64,000 bases of DNA, taken from the NCBI GenBank assembly GCA_016285355.1, contig JAEEQP010000019.1:1-64000 (forward strand). Reading direction: 5' to 3'. The notes under the pieces were generated by a model. It worked only from the letters and a program-made list of their open reading frames with translations. It was not told the DNA's origin and did not search any database. The position numbers and the translations under genes were made by a program. Each line of letters opens with the position of its first letter. The stretch's first letter is position 1. Below are positions 60,524 to 64,000 of this stretch, piece by piece. This stretch comes from Bacteroidales bacterium (lineage in GTDB: Bacteria; Bacteroidota; Bacteroidia; Bacteroidales; F082).

Positions 60524-61744
60524 ATGAAAAAACTTCTGTTTCTTGTTTTAACTTCCTTGTTGGGTCTCACTACATTTGCCCAAGCCCCTCATATCTTTGA
60601 GCACGATTACCCTGTCGTCACGGAAGAGAATCCGCAAATCCGCGCTTTGATGGATTCGGTTTCGATAGACAGTATCAAGGCCAATATTGAACGCCTTAGC
60701 TCGTTTCATACACGACGTTATGACAGCCGTTTCATTTGGGATGTACAATACTGGTTGATAGCACGTTATCAAGAAATGGACGGCATTGACACTGTGATGC
60801 TCCATGACTTTCCTGTTCCCTATTTTGAGGCAGGGACAGCCGACAATATTTTGGCTGTGCAATGGGGTGCAAAAACGCCTCAGGAGTTTGTCATCTGTGG
60901 GGCGCATTACGATTCTTGGAACGCCGACGGCTACGACCCCGACACCATCCGCTCCCCTGGTGCTGATGATAACGCATCAGGTGTGGCAGGCATCTTGGAA
61001 ACGGCGCGTCTGCTCAGCAAATGCACTTTCGACCGGACCATCATTTATGCCAACTGGTGCGCCGAGGAAATCGGGTTGGTAGGCAGTGCCGCCTACGCTG
61101 CGGATTGCGCTGCCCAAAACATGGACATTGTGGCTTATTTCAACCTCGACATGACTGGCTATCTTGAAGAAGGCTCCGACATCCATGTCCATCTGATGTA
61201 CACCACACAGGACTCGCTATTGGGCAAGTATGCCGTCAACCTCAGTCATGCGTATTTTCCCGATATGCCTATCCGACAAAATTGGTTAGCCTGGGGCGAC
61301 AGCGACTATTCCTCTTTTAACCGGAACGGCTATGCTGCCATCCATCCTTTTGAGGATGTGCATGCCAGCTCGCCTTTTATCCATACGAGAAGCGATGTTT
61401 TAGGTCTGAGTGTCAATAATTTGGAGCAATCAAAACGCTTCACGGAACTCAATCTGGGCATGGTGGCGACCATGGCGGGCATCAGCGGGTATTCAGTCGC
61501 AGAACAGGAGGAAATCAGAGCGACAATGTATCCCAATCCAGCTAAGGAATCGGTCAGCATTTTGGCCGAGGACGGCATTCATGATGTCACAGTTTGTAAC
61601 CTCATGGGACAGCAAATCATGACACAGAATCTGAATGGCAAAAACGAATTCACACTCAGCACAAGTGATTTGGTTTCAGGAATTTATGTGGTCAAAATCT
61701 TGACGGAAAAAGGCATGGTTGCCAAGCGTCTAGTAATTCAATAA
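60524..61744 (+). CDS. Secreted M28-family metallopeptidase with T9SS sorting domain
   Basis: A 406-aa exported zinc peptidase. Signal peptide MKKLLFLVLTSLLGLTTFA; M28 metal ligands in ICGAHYDSWN (His, Asp), RSPGADDNASGVAGIL (Asp) and WCAEEIGLVGS (catalytic Glu pair), with a later His in HTRSDVL. The C-terminal 75 residues (MYPNPAKESVSILAEDG...GIYVVKILTEKG...KRLVIQ) form a type A sorting domain. Predicted surface or secreted aminopeptidase exported by T9SS. Confidence 0.9.
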   Translation: MKKLLFLVLTSLLGLTTFAQAPHIFEHDYPVVTEENPQIRALMDSVSIDSIKANIERLSSFHTRRYDSRFIWDVQYWLIARYQEMDGIDTVMLHDFPVPYFEAGTADNILAVQWGAKTPQEFVICGAHYDSWNADGYDPDTIRSPGADDNASGVAGILETARLLSKCTFDRTIIYANWCAEEIGLVGSAAYAADCAAQNMDIVAYFNLDMTGYLEEGSDIHVHLMYTTQDSLLGKYAVNLSHAYFPDMPIRQNWLAWGDSDYSSFNRNGYAAIHPFEDVHASSPFIHTRSDVLGLSVNNLEQSKRFTELNLGMVATMAGISGYSVAEQEEIRATMYPNPAKESVSILAEDGIHDVTVCNLMGQQIMTQNLNGKNEFTLSTSDLVSGIYVVKILTEKGMVAKRLVIQ

Positions 61745-61746
61745 GC

Positions 61747-63972
61747 TTATTCCATCTCTTCATAGGTAAACACATGCATCTCGTAGCGTGAGGGCTTTGC
61801 GAACGACTTCATCAAACTACTGTCAATCATGGTCACGGAAATCTGTTCTGGTGACAGGTCTTTGATGTTAAACAGGTAATCGGAAAGCAGCTTGTTCCAG
61901 TGGTCCATCACTCGAGGCAAAAACTTCTTCGATTGTTCGTGATACAACGTATAGGCCACCGTTTCCACGTCCTTCTTGGAATGCAACTTTTTCTTGCCGG
62001 ATTTTTGCGCAGCAAAATCACATAATCCTTTGTCGGTCAGCTTGATGGATTGGATGGCTTCGTTGGTCATGAAGTCGATGTTGGTGGGCTTCTTTTCGGG
62101 ATGGGTCGAGAGGTAATAATCGCGTTGCAGTTGCATGATGCACAGCTGTTGGATGACCTCGTCGTATTGCACCTGCTCTTCCAAAACGATGGCCAAATCA
62201 GAGCGGCTTTGGAGCGTGGTGACCACGTTGTCGATCATCGTGTATTGCTCAGGTGAAAAATCGAACTGCAAGGGATTGAAAGGGATGTATTTCAAGTTGT
62301 TATCCGTGTCGGTCATCAGGCGGAAGGGCGATGTTGCCGCTTTAGTCAAAAGGTTGGAAAACACGGTCCCAAGGGTTTTGCGATACGAAAAAGTCGGGTC
62401 GTTCAGATTGCCTTTGACAGGAAGGTCGAGACTGATGTTGTTGTGCTTGTCGACCAGCAGATAAAAACCCAACTTCAGTGGCACTTTGTCGTATTGCGGA
62501 TGGAAATGCTTCACTTTGTCGCCAAGTTTCGGTGCGGCAATTTGCAACTTATTGATTCCGTTTATGTTGCCATCGGAAATAACGTTTTGACTGCGGAAAG
62601 AAAGCGTCCCATTCTCTATCGGAAAGCCGAACATCTGCACGGTGTAGGGCGAAAAATCGGCGACTTTCACATTGCTGAGCATTAACGTGAGGTTATGGTT
62701 GTCGCGCCCATGGAAACTGCCTTGCCAATTGAGGTGAAGTTTGCCGACTTTGTTGAGCACTGCTTGCATCCGAATAGCATTGTTTCCATCGCGTGAGAAA
62801 TCCTTGGATGTCAGGCTGATATCTGAAATCACGTATTGAAAAGCATTAGGAAGTGAATAATTCTCATACTTCAGTTCCGCTTGGTCCAATTTCAGGTCGT
62901 CGATGTTAATTTTCCACGATTTTTCCTCTTCGTTTTCAATCTTAATCGTGTCGAAATCAAGAGTCCATTCGGTCGAATCACTTTGAAAATAACTGTCCAA
63001 CACCAAATCGAAATTGGAACTGCTGTCTGCCTTGATGACATAAGCCGTCTTTAGCCCTGAAAGGTAGAGTTGATCAAGGTCTATTATCTTGTCATTGAGA
63101 CGCAAACGGCGGATTTCAGCAAAAACTGAGTCGACCGTTCCCAAAGGGTTGCCAGTCGTGTCCTGAAAAACCACCTTGTTGAACGCGAGATTACCCGTCA
63201 TATCGAAATCGAGGATGTGGTCGGTGGCTCCCTCTGCCTCTAAATCCAAATTGACCAAGCCTTCCAACAAGTCGACAGGGTAATATTGTTGCAGATAAGG
63301 CTCGATGATTTCAACATCTATATTGTTCAGTTTCAGATTGATGAAATACTTTTTTGCGTTATCGGAAAGGCGGATATCGGTGTGCAAAGTAGCGTTTTCG
63401 GAGAGCGAGAAATCGAGGCCGACATCGGTTTTCACGTCCGAAAAGTCAAGGCTGGGAATCCGCAACGAAATGTCGCGCAATAGGAACTCATTGCCCAAGG
63501 CCAAATCGGCATAGCGGATGTCGCTCTTGTCAAGAAGTATATTGTTGAGAATCAAGCCAAAGCTGGAGTAATCAGACTTCGTGCTATCGGAAGCGAACCG
63601 CTCCATCAGACTGTTGAAATTGAACCAATCGTGGTCTTGTTCCACGTTGACGTTCAGTCCCGAAAGTGTGGCTTGTTTGATCTGCAAACGGCGGTTGAAC
63701 AAGTCGCGCCATTTTATCCTAGTTTCAAAGCGTTCAAAACTTACAAAAGGAGTGGTGTCGTTTTCTTCAAACAACGTCAAATCCTTGATTCTCAAATCGC
63801 CTGTAAACAGGTTTACATCGAGATCCCCAATGTTCAACTCACGCCCAATTATTTCCTTGTCGTGCTTTTCTAAATACTTTTTCGTTATCGGTGCAGCCAA
63901 AAAATTGGCCGCAAGGAGCAGGATAATCACGACTCCCGGAATAATGAGCAGGATTTTGAACGCTTTTTTCAC
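61747..63972 (-). CDS. DUF748/AsmA-like envelope protein
   Basis: A 741-aa protein with one N-terminal membrane helix (ILLIIPGVVIILLLAANFLA) followed by AsmA/DUF748-type repeats: GRELNIGDLDVNLFTGDLRI, FVSFERFETRIKWRDLFNRR, QIKQATLSGLNVNVEQD, and a later DUF748 block (LPVKGNLNDPTFSYRKTLGTVFSN). Such proteins form long periplasmic bridges linked to lipid traffic or outer-membrane assembly. Convergent with the M28 peptidase gene with a 2-bp gap. Its upstream region lies beyond the window edge. Confidence 0.82.
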   Translation of the reverse strand: MKKAFKILLIIPGVVIILLLAANFLAAPITKKYLEKHDKEIIGRELNIGDLDVNLFTGDLRIKDLTLFEENDTTPFVSFERFETRIKWRDLFNRRLQIKQATLSGLNVNVEQDHDWFNFNSLMERFASDSTKSDYSSFGLILNNILLDKSDIRYADLALGNEFLLRDISLRIPSLDFSDVKTDVGLDFSLSENATLHTDIRLSDNAKKYFINLKLNNIDVEIIEPYLQQYYPVDLLEGLVNLDLEAEGATDHILDFDMTGNLAFNKVVFQDTTGNPLGTVDSVFAEIRRLRLNDKIIDLDQLYLSGLKTAYVIKADSSSNFDLVLDSYFQSDSTEWTLDFDTIKIENEEEKSWKINIDDLKLDQAELKYENYSLPNAFQYVISDISLTSKDFSRDGNNAIRMQAVLNKVGKLHLNWQGSFHGRDNHNLTLMLSNVKVADFSPYTVQMFGFPIENGTLSFRSQNVISDGNINGINKLQIAAPKLGDKVKHFHPQYDKVPLKLGFYLLVDKHNNISLDLPVKGNLNDPTFSYRKTLGTVFSNLLTKAATSPFRLMTDTDNNLKYIPFNPLQFDFSPEQYTMIDNVVTTLQSRSDLAIVLEEQVQYDEVIQQLCIMQLQRDYYLSTHPEKKPTNIDFMTNEAIQSIKLTDKGLCDFAAQKSGKKKLHSKKDVETVAYTLYHEQSKKFLPRVMDHWNKLLSDYLFNIKDLSPEQISVTMIDSSLMKSFAKPSRYEMHVFTYEEME

Positions 63973-64000
63973 TTTACCCTAAGGCTTTCACACCCGCGTC

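Noticed and set aside
1..64000. CRISPR arrays, tRNA or rRNA genes
   Set aside because: No regularly spaced direct repeats and no recognisable tRNA or rRNA segments were seen in the intergenic regions, all of which are shorter than 300 bp.

Overview
The window reads as a chromosomal segment of a Bacteroidota bacterium, most likely Bacteroidales. The support is: type IX secretion (T9SS) parts (a PorZ-like beta-propeller, GldH) and two proteins with T9SS C-terminal sorting domains; an UpxY-type NusG paralogue; a DUF4954 protein; and promoters of the Bacteroidota TAnnTTTG (-7) type ahead of several genes. I cannot name a genus.

Layout. (1) 1-5.6 kb, plus strand: a three-gene restriction-modification-like system made of a short methylase subunit, an Eco57I-like N6-adenine methylase, and a GIY-YIG/T5orf172-helicase fusion. 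A RelE/ParE-like toxin-antitoxin cassette bounded by imperfect inverted repeats sits inside it, and an AraC remnant follows. (2) 5.6-12.6 kb: a gamma-glutamyl hydrolase-like amidotransferase, a flavin-reductase-like lipoprotein, a nitroreductase, a GLUG-repeat T9SS cargo, porZ and recO. (3) 12.6-18.1 kb, minus strand: gldH-wza-wzc-upxY and a coiled-coil membrane protein, with a promoter and a terminator. (4) 18.1-23.6 kb: mrdA-rodA (cell elongation), then ade plus a GNAT gene. (5) 23.6-57.6 kb, minus strand: about 34 kb of more than 30 co-oriented, mostly abutting genes for a surface polysaccharide. (6) 57.8-64 kb: an orphan N6-adenine methylase, tsaB, a secreted M28 peptidase and a DUF748/AsmA-like protein.

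How the polysaccharide genes fit together. RfbA and RfbB make dTDP-4-keto-6-deoxyglucose. No rfbC or rfbD is present; instead there are two FdtA-like 3,4-ketoisomerases, a DegT aminotransferase and a hexapeptide acyltransferase, which together predict a dTDP-3-acylamino-3,6-dideoxyhexose (Fuc3NAc/Qui3NAc type). GalE, a Gfo/Idh oxidoreductase, three glycosyltransferases (GT2, GT61, WecG/TagA), a WecA-like initiating transferase, Wzx, Wzy, a membrane acyltransferase, a DUF3473-type deacetylase and a secreted beta-helix protein complete a Wzx/Wzy locus. Wza and Wzc are encoded about 7 kb beyond the pnuC end of the locus.

The most unusual feature is a set of organic-acid enzymes woven into this locus: MaoC hydratase, a CitE-like lyase, a second C-C-bond lyase, a TIM-barrel protein, class I fumarase/tartrate dehydratase beta and alpha, a D-2-hydroxyacid dehydrogenase, MmgE/PrpD and an ATP-grasp ligase. 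I infer, without proof, that they make and attach a hydroxy- or dicarboxylic-acid decoration on the polymer. Mobile and defence DNA has entered the same operon: an IS4-family element with 12-bp target duplications lies between maoC and the citE-like gene, and a frameshifted OLD-type ATPase/TOPRIM nuclease lies between the two fumarase subunits.

No intergenic stretch exceeds 300 bp. I saw no tRNA, rRNA or CRISPR array.
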